Source: Rhizobium phaseoli
Lineage (GTDB): Bacteria; Pseudomonadota; Alphaproteobacteria; Rhizobiales; Rhizobiaceae
Direction: 5' to 3'
Assembly: GCF_010668805.1 (NCBI RefSeq)
Contig: NZ_WUFT01000002.1
Span: forward strand, 186,001 to 250,000
DNA: 64,000 bases
The translations under genes were made by a program, and so were the position numbers. Position 1 is the first letter of the stretch; each line of letters begins with the position of its first letter. This document shows positions 7,735-17,329 of this stretch, piece after piece. The notes below the pieces were generated by a model. That model saw nothing but the letters and a program-made list of their open reading frames with translations, did no database searches and was not told the DNA's origin.

Positions 7735-8751
7735 CTACGCTCCTCTGTCCTTGTTGAACTCCTGAAACAGGCCCTTCAGCCTTTCCTGGACGAACTGATC
7801 GAAACCGGGCGCGGACTTGCCGTCAAAGACGAAGGTCGCACCGGACGCTGTCGTTTTGATCATCACCGGCACGCCGCTAAGCTGGGTTTGGGCAATCGTC
7901 GGTTTCGCCGACGCCGTCCGCCTGGTAGCCAGCATAAGCGCCCGGTGAAACCGCTCATCGCTTGAGATTTTTCGAGCGTCGTCCGCGGACAACTCGGCGA
8001 TGATTTTCTCGATGTCGGCACCGTCAAGCCGCTCGCCCAGCTCCAGCCACCGCCGCCGGCCGATATCGGGCGCCGCGCCGATAGCATTGACGAGATCAAG
8101 GGGAACCTGCCGTATGACGATCAGCATTCTCGACAGCGCCGCCTTATCGACGGCGAGAGCCGCCATGATCACATCGCGGCCGAAGCTTCGTTCTTCGAGC
8201 CTCGATGCGAAGAGCGCGCGCTCGATGTAGGAAAGATTGGTTCGAGCGCTGTTTTCCTGCCCCTGGCTGACGACCAGTTGACCGTCCGTGAGCTCGCGGA
8301 TGACAGCGCGCACCCTGATGCCGATTACTCGAGTGGCGGCTAGGCGACGATGGCCGTAGGCAACCTGATAACGTCCCTTGGTTTCGGGATGCGGACGGAC
8401 GAGGATCGGAACCTGCTGACCGTGCTCGCGGATTTGCTCGACAAGCTGCGCGAGTTCGGTCGCGTCGATCGCCAATCGATCGCTAACGAAGGAGGCGTCG
8501 ATCAGGGCGGGATCGAGATCGACAATGGTCTGGCCGGCGGCGAGCTGCCGTTCCAGTTCACTCGCCCGCTCCATCTTCTCCGTAATATTGCCCAGCGTCT
8601 TGGTAATGCCGCCGACCGGCGCCGCGCTGCGCTCCTGCGGCACGAAGCCGGCGATCGGGCGATTGTCGCGCGGTAGGACCGCTTCAACTCTTGCCGCCTC
8701 AGCTCTTGCCGGGCTCGGAGCGGAGATTTCGATGAGGTTCTTGCGCGCCAT
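7735..8751 (-). CDS. repB: Plasmid partition protein RepB (ParB family)
   Basis: The centromere-binding partition protein that pairs with RepA, 338 residues. The N-terminus MARKNLIEISAPSPA is followed by the ParB nuclease-like fold (DLDPALIDASFVSDRL, then QQVPILVRPHP and VAYGHRRLAATR, the arginine-rich CTP-site box), then a helix-turn-helix (IMAALAVDKAALSRMLIVIRQVP) and the C-terminal RepB plasmid-partition domain. It starts three bases after repA's stop, so the two are co-translated. It also acts with RepA in repression of the operon in known relatives. Confidence 0.97.
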   Translation of the reverse strand: MARKNLIEISAPSPARAEAARVEAVLPRDNRPIAGFVPQERSAAPVGGITKTLGNITEKMERASELERQLAAGQTIVDLDPALIDASFVSDRLAIDATELAQLVEQIREHGQQVPILVRPHPETKGRYQVAYGHRRLAATRVIGIRVRAVIRELTDGQLVVSQGQENSARTNLSYIERALFASRLEERSFGRDVIMAALAVDKAALSRMLIVIRQVPLDLVNAIGAAPDIGRRRWLELGERLDGADIEKIIAELSADDARKISSDERFHRALMLATRRTASAKPTIAQTQLSGVPVMIKTTASGATFVFDGKSAPGFDQFVQERLKGLFQEFNKDRGA

Positions 8752-8754
8752 CGA

Positions 8755-9948
8755 CTATTTCCTTCCCCAGGTGGAGCGAAGATGCGCCTCGATTTCGCTA
8801 TTCACCAAGTTGAGGGACTCCAGCGCCCGATCATAGGTTCCGCGGGTGAACTGCGACCGCTCGACCTCGTAAAGGGTCTGCTTGGTGACGCCGGCGTCGG
8901 CGACTGCTGTCGACTTCACCATGGCGTTGTGGAGCATGCGATTGCCAAAAATCGCCCGCATGAAGCCAGTCATCTGGCTCTGCGGCCCGTCGTTCGGCTC
9001 GAAGCGCGTCACGAGATAGCGCATCCAGTCATAGCTGGTGCGCCCGCCGGCCTTCTCCACGACCGACATCAGCTCGCTCGTCATCGTCAGAAACTGCGAC
9101 ATCGACATGACGTCGAGCATCTGCGGATGGACCGTGATCAACACCGAGGTCGCCGCGCAGAGCGCCGACATCGTCAAGAACCCCAGCTGCGGCGGGCAGT
9201 CGATGACGACGACGTCGTAAAGACTTTCGATCTCGGTCAGGACCTCGCCAATGCGGGCGAAGAACATCGTCTCCGCTCTGCCCGACGACATCGCCTTCGG
9301 CGTCTCGTGCTCGAACTCCATCAGCTCGAGATTTCCCGGAATGAGATGCAGATTGGGCGTATAGGTGGCGCGTACGATGTCGGCGATTGGGCGCGGATTC
9401 TCATAGCGGATGGCGCCGTATATGGTTTCGCCCTCACCGACGTCGAATTCCGGCTGATGGCCGAAAAGAGCCGACAACGAGGCCTGCGGGTCGAGATCGA
9501 CGGCGAGCACGCGGTAGCCCCTGAGCGCCATGAACTGCGCCAAATGGGCTGCGGTCGTCGTCTTGCCCGAGCCGCCTTTGAAATTCATGACGGAGACGAT
9601 CTGGAGCTTCTCTCCCGGCCTGCGGGCCGGCACATATTTCGGCGTTCCGTTTCGCTCGTCAAGAACCCGGCGAATCCGATCCATATCCGTTGCGCTATAG
9701 AGCCGCCGTCCGTTGGCCAGCGGATCGGGCCCATGGCCATCGGCCGCCACCTGCCGGAGATAACCTTCGCCGATGCCGATGAAGGACGCCGCTTCCGCCG
9801 GCGAAAATGTTCTGATGGTCTTTTGGGAAAGCGGCGGGAAGATTTTTGCCTGATGCTGCTGAAGTTGATAGGACAACTCCTTTGCATCTGTTGCCAGAAG
9901 CGAAGGGAGATGCTCTTGATCGTCCTGAAGAGCAAGACTCGGCTGCAT
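8755..9948 (-). CDS. repA: Plasmid partition ATPase RepA (ParA family)
   Basis: A Walker-type ATPase that segregates plasmid copies and represses its own operon. It has 397 residues. An N-terminal helix-turn-helix region (FSPAEAASFIGIGEGYLRQVAADG, then GRRLYSATDMDRIRR) precedes the deviant Walker A motif KGGSGKTT (~124-131), then VLAVDLDPQASLS and the Walker B-like VVVIDCPPQLG. The ATG has GGGAAA six to seven bases upstream. First gene of the repABC operon. Confidence 0.97.
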   Translation of the reverse strand: MQPSLALQDDQEHLPSLLATDAKELSYQLQQHQAKIFPPLSQKTIRTFSPAEAASFIGIGEGYLRQVAADGHGPDPLANGRRLYSATDMDRIRRVLDERNGTPKYVPARRPGEKLQIVSVMNFKGGSGKTTTAAHLAQFMALRGYRVLAVDLDPQASLSALFGHQPEFDVGEGETIYGAIRYENPRPIADIVRATYTPNLHLIPGNLELMEFEHETPKAMSSGRAETMFFARIGEVLTEIESLYDVVVIDCPPQLGFLTMSALCAATSVLITVHPQMLDVMSMSQFLTMTSELMSVVEKAGGRTSYDWMRYLVTRFEPNDGPQSQMTGFMRAIFGNRMLHNAMVKSTAVADAGVTKQTLYEVERSQFTRGTYDRALESLNLVNSEIEAHLRSTWGRK

Positions 9949-9964
9949 GATCTGTTTCCCAAAT

Positions 9965-10011
9965 AACTGCGCAATTTTGAACGAAAGCGCCCCAGCTGCG
10001 CAGTTACTATA
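9965..10011 (-). promoter_or_regulatory. repABC promoter/operator: paired AACTGCGCAGTT dyads
   Basis: Two near-perfect 12-bp dyads, AACTGCGCAATT (9965-9976) and AGCTGCGCAGTT (9994-10005), 29 bases centre to centre, also form a 9-bp inverted repeat (AACTGCGCA / TGCGCAGTT). On the minus strand a -10-like TATAGT (10011-10006) abuts the upstream dyad, so transcription would begin inside the pair. This fits a RepA(/RepB) autorepression operator. It could instead be a partition site, but it does not match the GTT-N4-GC-N4-AAC parS pattern. Confidence 0.5.
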
Positions 10012-10367
10012 TGCCGCGATTCGTGACTGAATTACAAATGCTTAACCAAAAGGCAGGGTGAGGCCTGCGAAACTGCCGCGGGAACCTGGCGGTCTCGCCC
10101 ACCCGATCGGCGGGAATTAGCGCTCGCCCGAGCTGCAGGCGAGCAAGGCCGACGCCCTCCTTATGCACATGAATTCATCGAATTTTATCCGTAAAATCCG
10201 GCAGACTATTGTGTGTCACATTTCACGTCGTTGTTACCGTTGATCACCAGAGGCTATTGGGAACTCCGTCCGGTTCGAATATGCTCATTGTCGCTATTGA
10301 AGCCCTTCGGGCCGCGCCATACCGGCCCGCCTTGCGATATTGCGTGAGGACCGGCGGCCGTAGCGTT
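10012..10367. other. Non-coding stretch upstream of repABC
   Basis: No gene supported. It is locally AT-rich around 10160-10205, with a short dyad ATTTTA-TCCG-TAAAAT. I searched by eye for the usual RepB parS palindrome here and in the gaps beside repC and found none. Confidence 0.5.
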
Positions 10368-11240
10368 TTACACCTGACCCAGAAGTCGCGACAGCATCTT
10401 GGCGTTCTTGATAGCGTTAGCGTCTCTGTCGTTGTTGAAGTAGGCCCAAACGGTTTTAGCCCCGCTGCTCCTTATCCGGTCGGCCCAGACCATCAGCTCG
10501 GCTTCGCTGTAATCGTGACGGTACCATTGCGCGGTGCCATGGAAGCGAATGTAAATCTCGTTTGCGGTCTTCACCAAATCGTCTGGAAGACGCGGCCCGC
10601 TACACGAGCAGAAGATAGCACCGGCGGCCTCGAACTGCCTGAACACCTCATCGGTCCACCAACTTTTGTGGCGGAATTCAACGACGTTCCGGCGGAACGG
10701 ATCGAGCTGGCGAAGAACGAGCTGCAGAGTTTCAGGTGAATAGCGGATGCTCGGCGGCAGCTGGAAGAGGAAACAGCCCATTCGCTCACCGAGCATGTCC
10801 GCGACATAACCGAAATCTCTGATCAATTCGCCGCAATCGTCAAAACGCCTGACATGCGTAATGAGCTCGCACACCTTGATGGTATAGACGAAATCACCGG
10901 TCGCCTGGCGAAGCCAGGTTTTCACCGCGGCAACCGTCGGCCACGAGTAAAACGGAGCGTTCAGCTCGACCGTTTTGAACTGTCGTTCGTAAAACGAGAA
11001 CCATTGATTTCGAGGAGCATCGGCCGGGTAGAACAGGCCCTGCCAATGCCAGTAATACCAGCCGGAGCAGCCGATATGGACCTTACCCTCAGGTCCGCCA
11101 CTGGATATCGCTATGCTTCGATCCTCAGAGTGGATCCGGACCTCGTGCATCTTGGCAGCACGTTCGATGTTGGCCTCGCGCTGCTTCTGGCGTCGCTCCG
11201 CTCGCCGCGCCCTTCGTTTCTCCCGGTCATCTGTCGACAT
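10368..11240 (-). CDS. DUF72 (YecE-like) family protein
   Basis: A DUF72 TIM-barrel-like protein of unknown biochemical role. Recognised blocks: VHIGCSGWYYWHWQGLFYP, FKTVELNAPFYSWP, FLFQLPPSIRYSPETL, NVVEFRHKSWW, and the end IYIRFHGTAQWYRHDYSEAEL then VWAYFNNDRDANAIKNA. It has an unusually basic, charged N-terminal tail (REKRRARRAERRQKQREAN). The ATG at 11240 is taken as start; a TTG at 11279 would add 13 residues. It stands alone upstream of the replication operon, transcribed in the same direction. Confidence 0.9.
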   Translation of the reverse strand: MSTDDREKRRARRAERRQKQREANIERAAKMHEVRIHSEDRSIAISSGGPEGKVHIGCSGWYYWHWQGLFYPADAPRNQWFSFYERQFKTVELNAPFYSWPTVAAVKTWLRQATGDFVYTIKVCELITHVRRFDDCGELIRDFGYVADMLGERMGCFLFQLPPSIRYSPETLQLVLRQLDPFRRNVVEFRHKSWWTDEVFRQFEAAGAIFCSCSGPRLPDDLVKTANEIYIRFHGTAQWYRHDYSEAELMVWADRIRSSGAKTVWAYFNNDRDANAIKNAKMLSRLLGQV

Positions 11241-11572
11241 TTCCGCCACGTCACGGGTCCCACGTATCGCCGGCTTCAAAAATCCCTGCGCTTACGGCGA
11301 CCAACCGGCCGGCGGCGGCCTGGATTACGATTCGACTTCGATGGAAATCATCTGTTCCGTCCAAACCGCCGCCAGGCCTGCATGAGGCAACATCGCCGGC
11401 AAATGTCGCGCGCCATGGGCGAGACTACGCTCACCATCGCGCGGGCGATCGACTAACCGGGGAGATGCAGCGACTAACGCTGGGGCGGCATGTTCAATGG
11501 CTATCGCCCTGCAATCAAGCTTTTGTCAAACCACGACCGGACCAATATTGATCCGGCCGCGGCACCGTACGC
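11241..11572. other. Intergenic stretch with a 20-bp near-palindrome
   Basis: No gene supported. Bases 11537-11556 form CCGGACCAATATTGATCCGG (one mismatched pair), 17 bases beyond the stop of the minus-strand hydrolase gene. It could be a transcription-end stem (no T-run follows) or a protein-binding dyad. Confidence 0.4.
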
Positions 11573-12346
11573 TTATTTGTTGGACGCAGCGTCTTCGATG
11601 ACCTTCGCAACTTTATCGGGATGAGATACCATTACGACGTGCGACGCACCTTTAACCACAACCGTCTCTTTCGAGCCCGCTCTTTCCGCCATCCATGCAA
11701 GCGCTGCCGGCGGTATGTTTTTATCCGCATCGCCGTAAACGAACCAGGAAGGGATATTCTTCCAGCTCGCCGAAGTCGAAGCCTCGCCAAGAGCCTTGTC
11801 CGTGATCGGACGCTGCGTTGCGGCCATCAGTTTGCCCTCCGCCTTGGATACATCTGCGGCGAATTGATCGTGAAACTCGCCCTGCTTGATGTACAGGTCC
11901 TTGACTCCACCATCCAACAGCACCGGTTCGGCAAGGGTCGGTGCGAGCGTGCTTCCTGGAAACTTACCTGAAAGCGCAAGCGCCGTTTCTCCAACATCGG
12001 GCGCGAAAGCCGCGACGAAGACCAGCGATTTAACGTTCGCGCTGTGTGCTGCTGCCTCGTTGATGACTGCGCCACCGTAGGAGTGACCGACGAGGACAAC
12101 ATCCGTCTTCAATCCCGCGACCACTTTGCGCACGTAATCGCCATCGGACGTGACGCTTCGAAGCGGATTAGCGACCGCCACTACCGGATATCCATCCTTT
12201 TCCAGACGTGTGATCACGCCATTCCAACTGGAGGCATCTGCAAATGCGCCATGAACAAGTACAACCGTCGGCTTTTCGGCTGCTCGGGCATTGGAAAGGC
12301 CGAAGGCGGCGATTGCGGCGGCGGCGACAAACATCTTCAACATCAT
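11573..12346 (-). CDS. Exported alpha/beta hydrolase
   Basis: A serine hydrolase of the alpha/beta fold with a Sec-type signal peptide (MMLKMFVAAAAIAAFGLSNARAA). It then has VVLVHGAFADASSW (oxyanion region) and the nucleophile elbow GHSYGG, with a late catalytic His in KGASHVVMVSHP. At 257 residues it is a typical small esterase-like member. The start has GAGGAG upstream. The substrate is unknown; relatives are often annotated as esterase or haloperoxidase-like without proof. Single gene, no obvious partner. Confidence 0.88.
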   Translation of the reverse strand: MMLKMFVAAAAIAAFGLSNARAAEKPTVVLVHGAFADASSWNGVITRLEKDGYPVVAVANPLRSVTSDGDYVRKVVAGLKTDVVLVGHSYGGAVINEAAAHSANVKSLVFVAAFAPDVGETALALSGKFPGSTLAPTLAEPVLLDGGVKDLYIKQGEFHDQFAADVSKAEGKLMAATQRPITDKALGEASTSASWKNIPSWFVYGDADKNIPPAALAWMAERAGSKETVVVKGASHVVMVSHPDKVAKVIEDAASNK

Positions 12347-12599
12347 TAAGCTCCTCTATATCGTGTGCGATTTAATTATGCGCAATTCTTTACGAAGGCA
12401 AGCCTCGACATCCATATTCACTTGATTTGAAGATTGTCCTGCGTTCCCGAGGTAACGTCAACTTCGCTCGGTCAGGAAAAAATTTCCCAAGGACGCTCGC
12501 GCAGCGATGGCCGCGATAGACGAGGTAGCAGGTTCAGGGGCACAACGGATTTTGGCGTGAATTCCGCTACCGGCTCAATGAAACCGATCACCGGCAGAA

Positions 12600-13352
12600 C
12601 TAATCCGCCATCGATTGGTTGAGCCAGTCGGAGAGCGTCTGCGCCGCCACCTGCGCGGCTGCATCTGGGAGCAGCGCGTCATCGGTCAATTCGACACCAA
12701 AATACGACGTAAACGGATCCGTTATCACCTGCCGCTCGTCTTCGTTGGCGGCGAGATAGATCCGCGCGACGTCATCGACACCAAATTGTTCCGGACCGCC
12801 GATTTCGACGATACCACCCAAAGGAGCTGCGAGGGTCAATTCGGCCAGGAAGGTGGCAACCTCCCCAGCTGCGACCGGCCTCATCAATGCCGGCGGCAGT
12901 CGAAAGACGTCATCCTGCGCACCGATGTCGATCAATCCATTGATGAACTCGTAAAACTGAGTGGAGCGGAGGATGGTATAGGGACGATTTGAAGCTCGGA
13001 TAAGGTTTTCCTGTACCATTTTCGCGCGAAAATAGTCGCTTTCAACGAGCCGGGGCGTGCCGACGACGGAGAGAGCGAGATAATGCCCGACGCCGGCCTC
13101 CGCCGCAGCCGTGAGCAAATTCTTCGTCGATGCCTTGAAGAAATCCAGTGCCGTGCTGTCGCCGAAGGATGCGGCATTGGTCACATCCACGATGACGTCG
13201 TTTCCGGCTATAGCTGCATCGAGACCTTTACCGGTAACCGTATCGACGCCAAGCGACAAGGATGCGGCCGTGACCTCGTGGCCCGACCGGCGCAGGCTAT
13301 CGCTGAGCCGCGTTCCGATGAGACCGCTTGCTCCCACCACGGTAATTTTCAT
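12600..13352 (-). CDS. NmrA-like NAD(P)-binding oxidoreductase (atypical SDR)
   Basis: 250 residues with the N-terminal dinucleotide-binding motif VVGASGLIGTRL and the NmrA/atypical-SDR layout (VIVDVTNAASFG, YLALSVVGTPRL, YTILRSTQFYEF). The usual Tyr-x3-Lys pair is not obvious, which is common in this subfamily, where members are redox sensors or quinone/NAD(P)H-binding proteins. GAGGATG precedes the ATG. It is divergent from the histidine kinase cluster. Confidence 0.85.
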   Translation of the reverse strand: MKITVVGASGLIGTRLSDSLRRSGHEVTAASLSLGVDTVTGKGLDAAIAGNDVIVDVTNAASFGDSTALDFFKASTKNLLTAAAEAGVGHYLALSVVGTPRLVESDYFRAKMVQENLIRASNRPYTILRSTQFYEFINGLIDIGAQDDVFRLPPALMRPVAAGEVATFLAELTLAAPLGGIVEIGGPEQFGVDDVARIYLAANEDERQVITDPFTSYFGVELTDDALLPDAAAQVAAQTLSDWLNQSMAD

Positions 13353-13693
13353 GTCGGCATCCTCGCGATCGATTGGACCGACAATGACCGGAAAGCCAAA
13401 ATCCTTCCATCATGCCTGAGGGTAGACGCCCTAGCCGTAGGTATAATGCAGCAGTTCCAAGGTATAGGACGACCCGCCAGGAACGGAAACGTCGTGCCGC
13501 TCCTGGTTAGCGCCGAAGATCCAGCCCCAGGCCAACGCTACCTCTCCGCGCAATGCATGGATTTCCATGAGTTGCGGCTGTGGTTCCACAGGGTTACGGT
13601 TCGATCATGAGCTCGCCGATCCCGACATCGAAAACGAGTGCTGTACTACATGCTGACGATCCCCCGGCTTTGTCCGTCCGGCAGGAACGGTTG
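13353..13693. promoter_or_regulatory. Divergent promoter region upstream of the histidine-kinase cluster
   Basis: No separate gene seen. A + strand TATAAT (13442-13447) follows a short dyad CCTA-GCCG-TAGG (13430-13441), which would sit over the -35/-10 spacer. This is a possible activator or response-regulator site for the kinase operon. Confidence 0.35.
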
Positions 13694-16600
13694 ATGATGA
13701 GCGTCTGGTCGCACCGCCCCCGATTCCTCCATCTCACGCTTTTTATCGTCGCCTATGTGCTCGCCTGCGGCTTTGCCCAGTTGCTCGCGATCGTGCCGGG
13801 AACGGGCATTTCCATCTGGCCTCCGGGCGGGCTTTTCATTGCTACGCTCATCCTCGCCTCCAGGCGCAGCTGGCCATGGTGGATACTGGGAGGCTGCCTG
13901 GCAGAGCTGTTCAGCAATGCCATCTGGTTCTTTAGTCCGCTGCCAGCGGCCTCCCTGATCTATGTCGGCAATGCCCTTGAAGCGGTGGTCGCGGCATGGC
14001 TGGTCAATCAGGCCTTGAAGCGGCCGGCGCAGTTGGAAACCTTGCAGGAAGTTCTCGCCTTCGTCGTGCTGGGCGCCGGAATTGCGCCAGTCGTGAGTGC
14101 GACGGTGGGAAGTGCGACGCTTGCCTGGTTTGGCATCCAATCGCAATCCTTCGTGACGGCCTGGCCTCTCTGGTGGATCGGTGATGCAACCGGCGTCCTG
14201 ATCGTCGCGCCGCTGGCGCTCGCCGTGGCCCACAACTGGCGCGGCAAGACCCGGCTCTCAGCCGCGCAATGGCTGGAGGCTTGCGTTCTCGGACTGATTT
14301 TTCTCGGTGTCGCCGCTCTGTCTCTCAGCGGCTACCTTCCCTTCGCCTACATCATCATGCCCCCGCTTCTTTGGGCCGCGGTCCGCTTCGAGTTCAAGGG
14401 CGCTGCCATATCGCTAGTGCTCCTCGCCCTGATCACCGCCGTCTTCACGATAACAGGCGCCGGCCAATCTGTCGGCGATCCCGAGTCCCAGAAACACAAG
14501 CAGATCATGCTGCAGCTCTTTCTGGCCATCTCGGCATTTTCGGCGCTGATCGTCGCCGCCATATCCAGGCAACACCAGCTGGCCGTGCTCACATTGCGCC
14601 AAAGCGTGGGGACGTTGCGCGAGCGGGAGCAGGAGCTCTCGCAACTCGTCGACATGGTTCCGAGCCACGTCTGGCGTCTGACACCCGAGGGCGAACCGAC
14701 CTTCTTTAACAGACGAATGATCGATTTCCTCGGTTTGGATGTCGCGGATTCGGACAGGCCGGGCGTGAGCCGGCGGGAGGCGGTCATCGACGCCATCATT
14801 CATCCCGATGATGCTACCAGCTTCAAAGATGCGCTCAATCATTGCCTCGCCACCGGCGAAAACTTCGCCATGCGCTATCGGCTGCGCCGAGCCGACGGCG
14901 TCTATCACTGGATGTCGAGCCGCGCCGAACCGATGCGGGATCAGACCGGCAGCATCGTCCAGTGGTACGGTCTTTGCCACGACATCGACGATCAGGTCCG
15001 TGCCGAAGAGGCGGTGCGCCAGAGCGAGCAAGCGCTGCAGCAGATGATCGACGCGGTGCCGGTTCGCGTCTGGAGCGTGGAGCCGGCGAGCGGGTCGGTC
15101 TATTTCAACAAACGCTATCAGGACCATTTCCGCGCCGTCATCGCCAATTTCGACGCTCTCGGGCAACCGCGCATCGAAGAGCTGCTGCGGCAGCTGATTC
15201 ATCCCGAAGACGCGCCCGACGTCCAGCGCACGCTGCAGAATTGTTTCGAAAGCGGCGGCGCTACCGCCATGCGGTTTCGCTGGCGCGAAAAAGACGGCGT
15301 CTACCGCTGGGCGGAATGCCGGGTGGAACCCCGGCGCGACGACAACGGAACGGTCGTACAGTGGTACGGCGTTTCTCTCGATGTCGACGAGGAAGTGCGC
15401 GCCCTGGAGGCGTTGCGTGATCGCGAGCGCGAGCTCTCCCAGCTCGTGGACATGGTCCCGGTGCACATTGCCCGCATGGCGCCCGACGGCAAGCCAACCT
15501 TCTTCAGCAGACGCACACTGCAATCCATTGGGGTGGACGACGTCGCGGCCTGGGACACGCCTGACATCAGCCGCTCGGCGGCCATCATCGGGGCGACCGT
15601 GCATCCGGAAGATGGGCCGCGCATGAGGGAAGTGCTCGCTCACGCGCTTGCGACCGGCGAGCCCTATACAATCCGGTATCGCCGGCGTTGGGCGGACGGC
15701 GAATATCGCTGGATGGAAGGCCGCGCAGAGCCGTTGCGGGATCAGAATGGAGCGATCGTACAATGGTACGCGGCTGCGATCGACATCGATGACGAGGTGC
15801 GTGCGCAACAGGCCCTGCGTGAGCGGGAACGGGAGCTGTCACAGCTCGTCGACATTGTACCGAGCCTTCTCTGGCGCCTGAATGCGGAGGGGGAGCCGAC
15901 CTTCTTCAACCAGCGGCTGATCAATTTTCTCGGTCCCGATATTGCAAACCCGGGCAAGCCCGGCATGAACCTGTCCGCCATCATCGAAGCCGCCATTCAT
16001 CCCGACGATGCGGAAAGCCTAGCCGAGGCGCTGAAGCATTCCTTCGCCACCGGCGAGCGCTTCTCGAAACAGTATCGCCTGCGACGCGCCGATGGCGTCT
16101 ACCGCTGGGTCAGAGGCAGTGCCGAACCGCTGAGGGACGAAAACGGACGGATCATTCAATGGTACGGGCTGACCCATGACATCGACGATCAGCTTCGCAT
16201 CGAGGAGGAGTTGCGCGAGAGGGAACGTTCGCTCTGGCAGATCGTCGAAACGCTGCCGGCGATGATCGATTGTGCGGCGCCCGATGGGGAGCCGGTATAC
16301 CGCAACCCTCAGCTCCGCGATTTCCTCGGATATAAGCTTGAAGAGCTTGATGGAACGGGGAAAACCCGTCTGGACGGCACGCTCGATGCGGGCGTTCATC
16401 CCGACGACGTGGCGGGGGTCAAAGAGAACTATGCCCACTCATTATCCACCGGCGAGCCCTATGCGCGCCGGCATCGTCTGCGGCGCTACGATGGGGAATA
16501 TCGTTGGGTCGAGACGCGTGCGGCACCGATGCGCAATGCCGAAGGCGTCATCGTCCAGTGGAACGTCATCTGCCTTGATATCGACAGTGAGGTTCGCACG

Positions 16601-17329
16601 GAGGAAGATCTGCGTCAGGCGCGGGAAGGCCTTGCACGGGCAAGCCAGGTGGCGAGCCTTGCCGAGCTTTCAGCCTCCATCGCCCATGAGGTGAACCAGC
16701 CGCTTGCCGCCGTCGTCGCCAACTCGCATGCCTGCCAGCGCTGGCTGATGGCCGCCCCCCCGAACATGGAGCGGGCACAGAGGACGGTCGAGCGGATCAT
16801 CCGCGACGCAAACTCGGCCGCCGATGTCGTCAGCCGCATCCGCGCCCTGTTCAAGCAATCCGCAGACCGGAGGGTCTACACGACGCTCGCCGGCGTCGTC
16901 GACGAAGCCCGCAATCTCATGGCCGATGAAGCGTCGCGGCGGCGCGTCAGGATGGACATGGACGTCGATGCAAACCTTCCGCTCATCGCCATCGATCGGG
17001 TCCAGATCCAGCAGGTCCTGATCAATCTCGTCCGCAACGGCATCGAAGCGATGGACACTGTCGCCGGCGACAAGGTGATCGGCATGCGCGTGCGCCATAT
17101 GGGGAATGCCGTGCAGACCGAAATCAGCGATCGCGGTCAGGGTATCGCGTTCCCCGAGAAGATGTTCGAGCCGTTCTTCACGACAAAGGAAAATGGCATG
17201 GGCATGGGTCTGGCGATCTGCCGCTCGATCGTCGAGCTGCACGGCGGACGATTGTGGGCAGAGAAGAACGATCCGCACGGAGCGACGTTGATCTTCACCT
17301 TGCCAATAGAAACGAAGGCGGCGTCATGA
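13694..17329 (+). CDS. Membrane histidine kinase: MASE1, five PAS domains, HisKA, HATPase
   Basis: A very large sensor kinase of about 1211 residues. The N-terminal third is a MASE1-type membrane sensor (~8 helices, starting FLHLTLFIVAYVLACGFAQLL with GTGISIWPPGGL). Five tandem PAS/PAC units follow, each ~125 residues, opening with (E)LSQLVDMVP-like and closing with IVQWYG...DID. The kinase core has SIAHEVNQPLAA (phospho-acceptor His ~998), NLVRNGIEAM, DRGQGI and GMGMGLAICRSIVELHGG. The start at 13694 is chosen for AGGAACGG upstream; ATG 13607 and GTG 13580 are alternatives. Its stop overlaps the next regulator's start, so they are coupled. Confidence 0.95.
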   Translation: MMSVWSHRPRFLHLTLFIVAYVLACGFAQLLAIVPGTGISIWPPGGLFIATLILASRRSWPWWILGGCLAELFSNAIWFFSPLPAASLIYVGNALEAVVAAWLVNQALKRPAQLETLQEVLAFVVLGAGIAPVVSATVGSATLAWFGIQSQSFVTAWPLWWIGDATGVLIVAPLALAVAHNWRGKTRLSAAQWLEACVLGLIFLGVAALSLSGYLPFAYIIMPPLLWAAVRFEFKGAAISLVLLALITAVFTITGAGQSVGDPESQKHKQIMLQLFLAISAFSALIVAAISRQHQLAVLTLRQSVGTLREREQELSQLVDMVPSHVWRLTPEGEPTFFNRRMIDFLGLDVADSDRPGVSRREAVIDAIIHPDDATSFKDALNHCLATGENFAMRYRLRRADGVYHWMSSRAEPMRDQTGSIVQWYGLCHDIDDQVRAEEAVRQSEQALQQMIDAVPVRVWSVEPASGSVYFNKRYQDHFRAVIANFDALGQPRIEELLRQLIHPEDAPDVQRTLQNCFESGGATAMRFRWREKDGVYRWAECRVEPRRDDNGTVVQWYGVSLDVDEEVRALEALRDRERELSQLVDMVPVHIARMAPDGKPTFFSRRTLQSIGVDDVAAWDTPDISRSAAIIGATVHPEDGPRMREVLAHALATGEPYTIRYRRRWADGEYRWMEGRAEPLRDQNGAIVQWYAAAIDIDDEVRAQQALRERERELSQLVDIVPSLLWRLNAEGEPTFFNQRLINFLGPDIANPGKPGMNLSAIIEAAIHPDDAESLAEALKHSFATGERFSKQYRLRRADGVYRWVRGSAEPLRDENGRIIQWYGLTHDIDDQLRIEEELRERERSLWQIVETLPAMIDCAAPDGEPVYRNPQLRDFLGYKLEELDGTGKTRLDGTLDAGVHPDDVAGVKENYAHSLSTGEPYARRHRLRRYDGEYRWVETRAAPMRNAEGVIVQWNVICLDIDSEVRTEEDLRQAREGLARASQVASLAELSASIAHEVNQPLAAVVANSHACQRWLMAAPPNMERAQRTVERIIRDANSAADVVSRIRALFKQSADRRVYTTLAGVVDEARNLMADEASRRRVRMDMDVDANLPLIAIDRVQIQQVLINLVRNGIEAMDTVAGDKVIGMRVRHMGNAVQTEISDRGQGIAFPEKMFEPFFTTKENGMGMGLAICRSIVELHGGRLWAEKNDPHGATLIFTLPIETKAAS

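Noticed and set aside
10012..10367. Possible small RNA or toxin/antitoxin gene upstream of repABC
   Set aside because: No start with a ribosome site, no promoter-terminator pair and no recognisable protein.
14414..15808. 464-residue minus-strand frame within the histidine kinase gene
   Set aside because: Antisense of the PAS repeats; its internal repetition simply mirrors them.
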